Below, piece after piece: positions 1-9,700 of a stretch of DNA of 64,000 nucleotides; position 1 is the first letter of the stretch, and every line of letters begins with the position of its first letter. Source of the stretch: Pomphorhynchus laevis. Lineage: Eukaryota; Acanthocephala; Palaeacanthocephala; Echinorhynchida; Pomphorhynchidae. The position numbers were made by a program, and so were the translations under genes. A model generated the notes under the pieces. The model was not told the origin of the DNA and ran no database searches. It worked only from the letters and a program-made list of their open reading frames with translations. The stretch covers positions 49,194 to 113,193 of the forward strand of contig WNNJ02000189.1 of the NCBI GenBank assembly GCA_012934845.2, given 5' to 3'.

Positions 1-239
1 GCAAGCTACCGCGATTCTTTCGACTATCTATAAAAGTCGCATTTACAATTTCACTTCAATAAAACTCAAGGTCTTATCTTAAATGCTACACCTTCCCAAT
101 CTTTCAGTTTCCGCCAGACAGGTCCTATCGAATGAATATTAGAGCCCTAGATATATGTTTAAGCTGAGTAGAGATAGTGTGAGTATTGCTCGCCTTAACC
201 CTTCTCAGTCTTCCTTTTGGAATATATTCAAGAAAAAGA

Positions 240-730
240 AATTTGGCTGCAGGTGGTAGAGAACTTTGGGTTGGATCGGTAGTATAGGCTTTGACAAAGT
301 TTTAGAGTAGTATCTATCCCTACATAGTTATGAAGCCACTCAATCTTCCTAACAATCCCGCCTTAAGGTGGCTTCAGGTGTAGGGATCTATCTATTGCAG
401 ATATCCATGGTTCAGGGTTCTACTTCCCGGCACCTCCAAATCCAAAGTACCACTCTCCACTCGAATCTGTAGGCTTTTGACAGTCAGTCAGAGGAAGATG
501 GCACAGATACGCTTGTGGGGGTACTTTGGCCATCTCGGGTTTAGTCTGTTTTTCTAAAGGACGGCCCCCAGAACATTAACTAAGATTTCTCAAGCACCTT
601 TTATCCGAACTACCTACCATAGTCCGCCTCCACTGGGCTCTCAGGAGGGTGAAAGACCCTGAGGGGTCAAGTCGAAAGGCGGCGCGTTGGTGCGGCCGAG
701 GGGCTCAGATTCTACTGAAACTTAAGCCTT
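240..730 (+). repeat. LINE-derived fragment, GC-richer block, plus orientation
   Basis: This block is clearly richer in G and C than its surroundings. Positions about 540-650 resemble the reverse complement of about 1880-2010: both carry a run like GGACGnCCCCCAGA followed by TTTCTCAAGC/TTTCAAGCTC and a TCCGCCTC box. The minus-strand partner sits directly downstream of a LINE ORF1 relic, so I infer that this is the corresponding part of a second, oppositely oriented copy of the same LINE. It also holds an imperfect foldback: 316-339 pairs with 368-387 (ATCCCTACA and GAAGCCAC against their complements). No reading frame is convincing. Positions 1-240 show nothing I can name. Confidence 0.4.
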
Positions 731-1050
731 GAAGATGATTAAAGAATATATACCACCCTATGTTGGCAGAAGTATAATAGGTTTGTCCTTTCTTTTAAAT
801 TATGATATATATCATAATATTTCTTTATATTTATATTTCTGATATTTCTTTTATATAATCATAAAAGAAATACTAATTATAATATATTTGTTCTTTACTG
901 TTAGAACGTTGAGGTGCTCGAGATGCTTGAATTTACCGTTGGATCTAACTTTGAAAAGTGTACCAAATATATTTTAAATTTTTAAAAAGTGATGTACACT
1001 AGAAACTGATATAACCGTTTCTACTGATAAATTTGGCTGACCAGCTCTAA
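731..1050. other. AT-rich spacer
   Basis: I see no gene in this stretch. It is mostly A and T with a short run of TATAT and TTTCT repeats near 800-860. Confidence 0.6.
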
Positions 1051-1059
1051 AATTTGGTT

Positions 1060-1109
1060 GACGATCACTCGACTCGTCTGCTGTATAGCAGACGAGTCGA
1101 GTGATCGTC
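1060..1109. repeat. Perfect 23-bp inverted repeat with 4-nt loop
   Basis: GACGATCACTCGACTCGTCT and three more bases at 1060-1082 are exactly complementary to 1087-1109, with only GTAT between the arms. It lies immediately 5' of the first copy of the hammerhead-like repeat. The second copy has a shorter palindrome (GATTAGTCGACTAATC, about 1532-1547) in the same place, so the palindrome probably belongs to the repeat family. Confidence 0.85.
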
Positions 1110-1215
1110 AGCCAACATTAAAAAGGCCGAAACGTGAAATGTAGGTATTGGATCAGTAGTTGATGAGATCCACCAATACTGAAATGTAGCGTACTGCTGT
1201 TGGCTTATAGATATG
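1110..1215 (+). ncRNA. Hammerhead-like repeat, copy 1
   Basis: This is the first of three related copies. At 1154-1199 it reads CAGTAG, then TTGATGAG, a 13-base spacer, GAAA, TGTAGCGTA and CTGCTG. Six-base stem I (CAGTAG/CTGCTG, one G-U), the GATGA and GAAA core boxes and a GTA cleavage triplet are in hammerhead order, and stem III could be three pairs around TAG. The core C before TGATGA is T here, and stem II pairs poorly. Upstream at about 1110-1135 a second CGAAAC box lies in GGCCGAAACGTG. I read it as a decayed ribozyme-bearing retroelement terminus. It could instead be a chance fold. Confidence 0.35.
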
Positions 1216-1549
1216 ATTAAAGCAACTTGCAGAATAAAAAATAGTCATCAAAATTTCAATGATAACAATGATTACACAGTTTCGAATGTCTATTGAATAG
1301 AACGTCCAAAAGGAAGTCATTAAAAATTTAAATTGTAGTAATAACTGCAAAATTTAATAAACTTAAAATTAGGAAACAAACTATCGACGACTAGTCTGAT
1401 ATTTTTAATTAATTGAAAAATAGGTTGGTTTTAAATTGAATGTGAAACCTTTTCCTACCAACACTGATTTAATTTGGATTTGGAAAATGTTAAATAAATA
1501 GTCTTTAATTCTATATAATTGTCAATACGGGAGATTAGTCGACTAATCA

Positions 1550-1665
1550 TCACCCAACATTAAAATGACCGAAACGTGAAGCGTAAGTATTGGATCAATA
1601 GCTGATGAGATCCACCAATACTGAAATGTAGCGTACTGCTGTTGACTTATAAATATAGAATTGAA
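1550..1665 (+). ncRNA. Hammerhead-like repeat, copy 2
   Basis: This second direct copy lies about 440 bases after the first and is about 85 per cent similar by eye. Here the core CTGATGA is intact (1602-1608) and GAAA is at 1623-1626, but stem I (CAATAG/CTGCTG, 1596-1601 and 1636-1641) has one mismatch. The same CCGAAACGTGAA box precedes it near 1569. With the partial sequence near 47990-48060 and the inverted copy near 59894-59936, it defines a dispersed family. Confidence 0.35.
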
Positions 1666-1829
1666 GCAGCGTGCAGAATGAAGTCATCATAATAAGAATT
1701 TTGTTAACAACTATATATCCACTAAAAAGTTTTGAAAAGAAAAATATACAAAAGAAAACATAGAAAACAAAGTCAGTCCGGTCGATAATGGAGTCTTCAT
1801 TGTGTCACGACCTCAGGTCCACAGAGATC

Positions 1830-3250
1830 TGAGCACTCCAGCTAATCCAACAAGCCACTCTCCGACTAAACCACCCGGGATCTCTCACTCCCCCCCCCGA
1901 AGAATCCAATCGAGGCGGAGTATGCTCGGTATTCGCGTTATGAGGAGCTTGAAAAACCTTAATATTTGCTCTGGGGGACGTCCTCTTAAAAAGAAGACTT
2001 GTGTTAAGTTAGCTAAAGTGGAATGCCTCCTCCTAGTCCGAACTGAGGTGAGAAGGTTGCCATTCCCACACCCAGCCGGACAAGTTAGAGACACTTGCCC
2101 AACGAGCGTTATCTTCATTTCCCGTCGTGACCCCATCTGCCTATCGCTAGAGGTTTACATTCTGCTTGGCAATTGTAATAGAAGGCACTGTCTTGGAAGA
2201 AGGCAGGATTGTTTTCTTGGAAGAGGAGGTGAATCTCCTCTTAGAATTCATACATGAAGAATTTGATTTTGCTCTCTTCTTTGAAGATTTAGCAACAGGA
2301 AGAGAGGTTATGGAAGGCTTAGAGGGTGTATTTGCCAAGCTGGCAATCAGTAATTCAATCGATCAAGTTGTTTCTTGTTGAAGTGTTCTAAAGAAGTTGA
2401 ACATTTCGTCCACATTAGGTCCATATGAGGTTACACGCCGAATTCGCCGTTAAGGGAGAGAGTAAACATTATTCTTCACTGTATGTATTCTCATATAGTC
2501 CTTGAATGCTGAACATCTTCTTAACCACACAGAATGTTCAACTCCGCAATTCATGCATTTTGGGGCTAGTTTGCATTAAGTGTCATGGACAAATTCATCA
2601 GATCCACACACTCCGCATTTCTTCATCCCACCACATGTGGAGTTCCAGTGTCCTCACATGTGACACTTGTCACATGTTACACTTGTGGAAATGTAAGATT
2701 GTACGTACTTGCAATTGTAATATTTAGATTGCAAACCATAAAAAGATTGGATGCTGCATTAGACAGAAGATGGACATTGTCCTTTCGATATTTGCGAATG
2801 CAATAGGAAGAGTTTGGTCGTCTTTGTTTTTGATAAATCTGATATTTTGAAGGGAATAACGCTTTTGAAGCTCTGCGATATCTTCCTTTTCTAGTTCAGG
2901 GATAATATTAGTAATCTTTATTGACGACATAATATGCTTTGATACTAGAATTCCTTAATGAGAACAATTTTCTTTGAAGAACTTAGCAAAAGAGGTGGCT
3001 AAGTCCGAGTATACGAAGGATATCATGTAGTAGTTATTCATCACTTTTGCAGAGTTAATCATAACTCTATTAGGTTATGTATTAATAAATTACCTCAGAA
3101 ATTCGTTATAGGACTGGTTCTTTTGCATTGGAATTGTGGGGTTAATGTTAATCAGATTAAGGAGTTTCTTAATCTGTGTAAGCTCCTTTATTTCACGATT
3201 TAGAACAGTAAATTTACTAACTTTAATTTCTTCAGTTTGCATGAGCAGGT
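1830..3250 (-). mobile_element. LINE ORF1 (Gag-like, zinc-knuckle) relic
   Basis: Read on the minus strand from about 2930 it starts MSSIKITNIIPELEKEDIAE, an RRM-like opening typical of Jockey-superfamily ORF1. Near 2690-2510 it shows cysteine-knuckle spacing (CDKCHM, GHWNSTC, KKCGVCG, CMNCGVEHS, RRCSAF). A serine- and lysine-rich stretch follows at 2338-2147. Internal stops show that it is dead. The region upstream on its own strand (3250-2930) also reads as weak ORF1-like protein (NPTIPMQKNQSYNEF). No endonuclease or reverse transcriptase is attached here. Zinc knuckles in ORF1 bind the element's RNA. Confidence 0.6.
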
Positions 3251-5068
3251 ATTGTAATTGATTGTAATTAACTTGAACAAAACTTTTCTTAAGTCATCAA
3301 AATTTCAATTTTAATAATGACTTCACAGCTATATCGACTAAAATTTCAAATTATTTTAATTTATGAGTCGACTTTTTAATTAAAGAATTTGTTTTCCATA
3401 TATTCTCATATTTTACAAGCTGCGTGAATGTGCTTAAATCCCTGGAAGAATCGTGTTACTTAAAGAATATGTGCTGCACAAGGTGATGTGTTTGTGCGCC
3501 AGCATAAAATTAATTTTCAAGCATTTTCAACTTGAGAGTTGAAATAAATTCACTTAAATACTAGGTGAAACTATAATTTATAAATAATTTATAGGTGCAG
3601 CAATAGTTTACTCTATAACTAATAGCTTGTTTGCTAAGACTTGTTTTGATTTTGAAATTCTTTGAATGTTTAAATGCCTGATTTAAAATCGAAATACGAT
3701 AATCAGCAAATCTTTGTTTTACTCACTTGAACAGTAATTAAGCTACGATTTTTAGATTAAGAATGTGGATGTAAAACTGCACATTTAATACTTTATGCTA
3801 TGAATAAATCCAGAACGTAATGCTATTTGGTTGGAAAAATTAAAAAATTCCGATTAAAAAAATAATTTGAAAATATTTAACTTAATCATTTCATTGAATT
3901 TAGCAAATTTTAAGTTATACGAACCAAGGAAAATCAAGCACGAAAAAGATTATTTAATATTTCAATGGCAACTGCTATCATCAAAAAAATGGTAACGGTT
4001 TTGTACATTAAAATAATATAAACAAATATTTATTTGCTGTTCCTCGCTCACAATAGATAAAAGTAAGAAAAATATTGAAATCTTAGTAAAATATTTAAGG
4101 TATAGGGTATATCAAATGGATTGTGACATTCGTTTATTAATTTCAATATAAATAATCGATTGAATATAAATTATTAATCGAATACTAATATTCTCGACTG
4201 TTACTCAGTTTATAGAAATACTATATCATTAAAATAAGCAGAAATATTTTTTAAGCGCTAACTAGTCCTTATATAGAATATCTAAGATATAGTACTTAAA
4301 AAGATATCTGAATTATGCATTATATAATCTTATATATTAAATATATTAATATAAAATAGAAATATTATTATATAATATAATATTCAATAATAAAAATACC
4401 ATAATATTATATAATAATATTAAATATAATGATATAATTAATAATTTAATATTCATACAATATAACATTATATATAATAATATATAATATTAATATTTTT
4501 TTATTTTAAATTTTTATATTATATATTACATTAACATAGGTTCCCGCAAATGAGCCTTAATTAGAACTTTAAATAATCTTATCAAAATAACAATCCATTT
4601 CAAATTCTTAAACAAGTCTACTGTTCAATATCTCAGCTACTTGTTCGATGATTTCTTAGACTGACTGAACACATCCTTGCCAATAGGATATTTATTTTTG
4701 TACTTAGTCATGTAATATTAATTTATCAATATTATAAAGTTTCCAATATTTGGGAATATTCTATAATATTCTCAAATATTATAGAATATAAATTGATAAT
4801 ATGAATTGCTAATTTGGCGAAACGCAGAGAGTTTTGCCAAATTCTAACTCGGGGAGTTTCTTTAAGTTAGTTTCTTCTTTACTTTCTTGTATATGAACAT
4901 TTTTTCTATTTTGATAAACTTTGAAGAATTTAAAATAAATTTAATTTTCTTTGAAAAATGAAATATTGAGAAAGTGGTTCCTAAATACTTTGAAGAAACT
5001 AACTAAACTGAAACCACTACTTTGTGTTAGTTACATTGCGTCATATAGTAGCGTATGTTCTTTCGTAG
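3251..5068. other. AT-rich intergenic stretch
   Basis: I find no gene or recognised repeat here. Around 4310-4520 the sequence is almost pure A and T (ATATTATA-type). The end of this stretch, 4951-5068, is open in the frame of the next gene but has no convincing protein similarity. Confidence 0.55.
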
Positions 5069-5088
5069 TTGCTTTCATTAATGAATCA

Positions 5089-5874
5089 ATGTATCAACAA
5101 AATTTCAGATCATTGAACAGCACAAGAATACAGAGAAAGTACAAAGCTCTTATAACTACGAATAATAACATGCAAAGACGAAAGTCGAGAGAAATATTTA
5201 GACCACGTCAACATTCAAACGGTAATAACTTTGGAATTCACACACGCGATGAATGTAGCATAAATGATAATTGCGACGACAATGTTAAGCAACTCAGTGG
5301 ACGATTTAGTAGCTTGCTTAGTATTTCGAAAAAGAACCACAAAATTACTTCACCGCCATTGGAAGATTCAACGATCGACACAAGTTATTCGACAAATTGG
5401 CTAGAATGTGTCATAGAGATACATGAGATTCCTGAAAATCATATGACATCAGATTTGAAATCAATGCTAGGCTACAATCCATTGGCAATATACCGAGTGG
5501 ATGAAAAGACTGCCTTTGTACAGTATCGAAATCGAACACAAGCTAACATTGCATTAAAACGTAGCCGTTACAAATACATGCGGCTTTTATGCCCGGCTAA
5601 TCACAGCATTTTCGTTTCTTTAAGAAATAAATGGCTTAATGGAAAATTAACTGAAGATAAGAATATACGTCCGATATGCTCGGGTGCGGTCGCTTACAAC
5701 ATTGTTAAAAACAGTTTACAGATTGGTGGACAGGTCCAGTCTTCACCTCATCTTGACGAACAGAAGAACCGTATAAGAGTGGCCAGAGAAGAGAAATTAA
5801 AGGAGAAGCGCACTAAAGAAATACTATGGTCTGGAGATGAGGATGAGCTAAAATCTATTACAGCGCATTTTTGA
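5089..5874 (+). CDS. R3HCC1L-like protein, C-terminal exon
   Basis: This open frame gives 261 residues from the first in-frame ATG at 5089; the frame is open upstream to 4951. I favour a spliced exon, because TGTTCTTTCGTAG ending at 5068 is a good acceptor. The middle (LECVIEIHEIPENHM, then DEKTAFVQYRNRTQANIAL) has the shape of the RRM-like domain at the C-terminus of R3HCC1/R3HCC1L. It is followed by an arginine- and lysine-rich helix (REEKLKEKRTKEILWSGDED) that resembles the family's conserved tail (RPxTSAxLARRLVxxAL..REAREKK). No R3H domain is visible, so the N-terminal exons must lie upstream and unrecognised, or are lost. The family's cell role is poorly defined; RNA binding is likely. 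It sits alone between repeats. Confidence 0.5.
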   Translation: MYQQNFRSLNSTRIQRKYKALITTNNNMQRRKSREIFRPRQHSNGNNFGIHTRDECSINDNCDDNVKQLSGRFSSLLSISKKNHKITSPPLEDSTIDTSYSTNWLECVIEIHEIPENHMTSDLKSMLGYNPLAIYRVDEKTAFVQYRNRTQANIALKRSRYKYMRLLCPANHSIFVSLRNKWLNGKLTEDKNIRPICSGAVAYNIVKNSLQIGGQVQSSPHLDEQKNRIRVAREEKLKEKRTKEILWSGDEDELKSITAHF

Positions 5875-6088
5875 TTTCAATATGGCAATCAAATTCAGAC
5901 AGTTTCGCTCTAGTAAAGTATGACAAGAGCATACTGTTATTACCAATTCAGAATTTACCCACAAGAACGGATGTTCAGTCGCTGTACATCGGAACCGAGT
6001 ACTGAAAATCATAATACACATGTAAATTATAAAATTTTTGCATTTTTCCAGTTCAAAAATTAAAGATTTTAAAAGATTTAATTTTACG
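5875..6088. other. Spacer between R3HCC1L-like exon and LINE
   Basis: This presumably holds the 3' UTR of the upstream gene. I see no further gene. Confidence 0.5.
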
Positions 6089-9000
6089 TGACAAATGCGT
6101 ACCAGCACACGCTTACATAACCACGAAAAATAGCAAACAAAAATCTAAGTTATGTGTCGAGAAGGTGGGAACGGGTAAGGTATTTGAATGTAATAAAAGA
6201 AGGAGGACGGCGGACGTCGAGATGGGGATGATTCCAGGCCAGGGGTCGGCGACGAGGAAGGATAGAAGACCGTAGTTGTTGGAGTAATTGGGAACGTGGA
6301 GTAAGAGGGTATGACGGGAACGCATCGATAGAGAGGTGAGGCGAGTGTCGTCTAAGATGGGGAGGTTGATGAACGATGGGGATCCGACAGCGATGATACG
6401 AAAAGTTACGATGATAAGACGGATATGTATGTGGATGGTAAGCCAGGAGAGTTGGGAAATATATGTGAATGTGCGGTCGAAGCGACAGAGACATAAAAGA
6501 ACTCGAACGGCAGAGTTGATAATGCGTTGTACGGGTAGGATGAGTAATTTTGGAGAATTGGCGAAAAGGCTGAGGCAGTAATCGATTTTAGGGAATAGAA
6601 GCGATGAAAGAAGAGACACAAGAACGGAAGTCGATAAGGGTGCAGATACGGCGGATATCGTTGATAATTAAGTTAGACGAGCGGACCTTGTCTCCTACGC
6701 ATTGTTTAAAGGAAAAGTGATCATCAAAATAAAATCATGAGAAAGTGAGATTGTAGACTGGAATTATTGAAAAGGCAAAAGATACAGATTGAGGAGATAT
6801 GTTAGAGTTACGGGGGAGGATCCACATTATTTTCGACTTGTCGGAGTTTAGAACGAGATGAATATAAAAGAGACGTTTGTAGATAGAAGAAAGACAGTTC
6901 GAGGCAGAAATGGCGATATCTTGTATGTGATGGGCTGGTGCATGAGCAAATATGAGGATGTCATCGACGTATTGCATGACGTTAAAGGAGTAAGGTTTGA
7001 TAAACGGAGAGAGATCGCCGAGTAGAAGAGAGAAAATCAAGGGTCCTAGGACTGAACCTAGTGGGACCCCGCAGAAAATAGAGATGGGAAAAGAGGATGA
7101 TGAATTTGAACATACTCGAAAATAACGGTCGGCTAGATATGAGGCAAACCATGCTATGGAGGAGGAAGAAAAGCCGTAATCATAACGAAGGCGAGAAAGG
7201 AGGACGGAGTGGTCGACGATGTCGAAGGCGGTAAGAGGTCGAGGGAGATGAGAACACTATATAGAGCCTTGCCTCGAGAAATGAGTAAGTCGTTGTAAAC
7301 TTTCGTGGAGGCGATTTCTGTGGAGTGATTAGAGCGAAAACCGGTTTGGAAATGAGGTACAGATTGGATGAAGAGAGATAAGCGTTGATCTGTATTAAGA
7401 TAAGGCGCTCTGAGAGCTTGGAATGAGTAGTGAGGAGTGAAATGGGGCGATAGCTAGAAGGAAGTGAGTGGTCGAGCGATTGTTTCTTAAGGAGGGAATG
7501 CACGATGGCGAATTTCCAGTTTAAAGAGAAGATACGACTGCGGATGGGCGAGTCAAACAACGTAGTGAGGAAAGGGGATATCGATGAGCATATGGATTTA
7601 AGTATGAAAGTAGGCAAGAGATTGACAGGTGAGCTTTTGTGGGCAAGCACATGAGGACAGATGAGACTTCAGCTGGTGAGACGCAGAAGGTGAAGGAGTT
7701 CTGGGAGAATGGGGCGAGGTGGGAACGAGTGAGATGAAATGGATATGGAGGTGTGAGAGCGCAACGTGGATATTTTGGTCTGGAGAAATGACGAATAATA
7801 ATTGGGATTAATGTTGCACGTCAAAGAGATTCGAGCAAGGATTGAATTAAAAGTATGCCAGAGAGACTTGGAGTTGAATGAAGTGATGATTTTATGCTGC
7901 CAGAAAGAGTTACATTTGGTAAGTAGTAGGTTGAGATAAGACCGGCAAATGGCAAGGATTCACGGAGAGACAGTGAGCGAGATGATATCAGTCGGAGAGA
8001 GCGGAGATAAACTCGAAAAGCACGTCGGAGTCGACGCTATGATAGTAGGCATTGAATGTTAAACCATCGGGTACGATGCAAGCGATGGTGAGGGTAAGGC
8101 TCGAAGGGCCGGAGAATATCAAGAGTGGATGTGAGTTCATAGTCGAAAAGAAAGGCGATATCGTTAGGGGAGGATGATGTTATTATGGGAGAGAATAGAG
8201 ACGATTTGAGTAAGGCAGGGCGGAGAAGAGGGATATCAAGATTTTACCAAGTGCGACAAAGGATGGTAGGTGGTTAAAGCGGGGTGTGGTTGAAAGTGAG
8301 ATCAAGGGTGACTAGAAAGTGATCGGATCGACCCTTATCGAAGATGGACAGTGATATGTCGGCAGGAAAACGATCGGGGACAGCAATGATGTCGATTGCC
8401 TTGAAAGGATATGTGTGGGGGACAGTGGAGATAAGTTTGTAGTTGTAGTTGGATAGAATATTGATGAACCGGATGGAATCAGTGGAAGAGGGGTGGGTCG
8501 AGGCGGATGATGAAGTCGCCAAGAACGAGTGAAAGAATGTAGCACAAATAAGCGTGAGATAGGAGGTCAGCGAGTTCGGTAAAAAAATTAAGAGGTAGGA
8601 GCAGATAAACCTGAGCGGTATACAATAGCGAGATGCAGAGTTATCGGGCTCGAATCACGACAAGTGAGCAATTCAAAGAAGCAAGGACTAAAGGGGATAA
8701 TGATTTTGCGAAGAGACGCGTGGTGACGTGCCAATTAGACAATGATGCAATTATTAGAGAATTTTGAATTAGATGAAATGAGGGGATGTGCGGATTCGAC
8801 TAGTGAGCAACCGGCAGAGAGCAAACGGCGAATTGAGATGTCGTCGGAATCTGAGTGCCAGGATTCGGTGGGGCAGAATAGATCGTTCGATTGCGTTTTG
8901 AATAGGTTGGGGATGAGATCGGATTTATGGAGAATAGATCTAGTGTTGCGGAGGCCGATGCGGAAACCGTGTGTGGTGCTGATAGAGGTTAGCGGAGAAG

Positions 9001-9700
9001 GCACATATAGGAGATGAATCGCCATCAAATTTTGGGGCGGTTGTGGATAACTTGAAAATGTCCGTCGATGTTTCGGATGGAGATATGTTTCGCCGTTTTC
9101 CTCGCGACGGCGTTTTTTGATGCAGGCAGAAGAGAGTTGAGCGATTTTTGAGAAGGTGAGATTGGGGAAAATGCGAGTTGCTGAAGAGGACATGAGTTTA
9201 AATCGTTAGGAGATGACAGAGGGCGCGTGAGAGCGATGCTTGAATACAGTTTTCAGGAGAGGAGACTGAGAAGGATTAAATTGAGAATATTTGTTTATGC
9301 GGATGAATGCGACAGGAGAGATACCGTTGAAAAAGGATGATTATCCGCTGGAACAAGATACGAGATATTTGATCTGAAGGCGGAAATATCGTGATCGAGA
9401 CGTACTTGTGGAGATAAGGACGTGGCATGAGTTATATTAGTGACGATGACGCAACGATCGTGAGAAGGGAAGCGTTTTCGTGAATGGGTGAGATCACGAT
9501 AGGAGAGCTGGGAGTTGAGGATATGAAGGGAGTAGGTTCGACATCGGGAGACAAAGAGGATTGGGGATAATATAGAGTGTGGCAAGCGATATGAGGAAAT
9601 TTTATGAGTGGAAGAATTGTGGAGGTAAAAGAGGATAGGGATAATATGGATGGTGGCAAAGGGAGGAAGGGGGAATAATCATATATTATCATAACATGGT
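6089..9700 (-). mobile_element. L2/CR1-like LINE, nearly full-length, decayed
   Basis: The 5' end is near 9700 and the 3' end near 6089 on the minus strand. In element order I see an AP endonuclease start (GLRNTRSILHKSDLIPNLF with PTESWHSDSDD, about 8930-8800), its C-terminal part (AIDIIAVPDRF, KGRSDHFLVTLDL, about 8400-8290), then reverse transcriptase pieces: SSYRPISLLTTHSKLSERL (about 7480), the GVPLGSVLGPLIF/FSLLLGDLSPF box and MQYVDDILIFA (about 7070-6930), and the thumb/C-terminal part (SLLFPKIDYCLSLFANSP to about 6130). It ends with a hairpin at 6097-6112. Frames are broken several times, so this is a fossil. The protein would nick DNA and copy its RNA at the nick. Four truncated sisters lie within 16 kb. 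Confidence 0.8.

Noticed and set aside
1596-1641. A fully functional hammerhead at this copy
   Set aside because: Stem II does not pair well and stem I has a mismatch. I keep it only as a decayed hammerhead-like motif.
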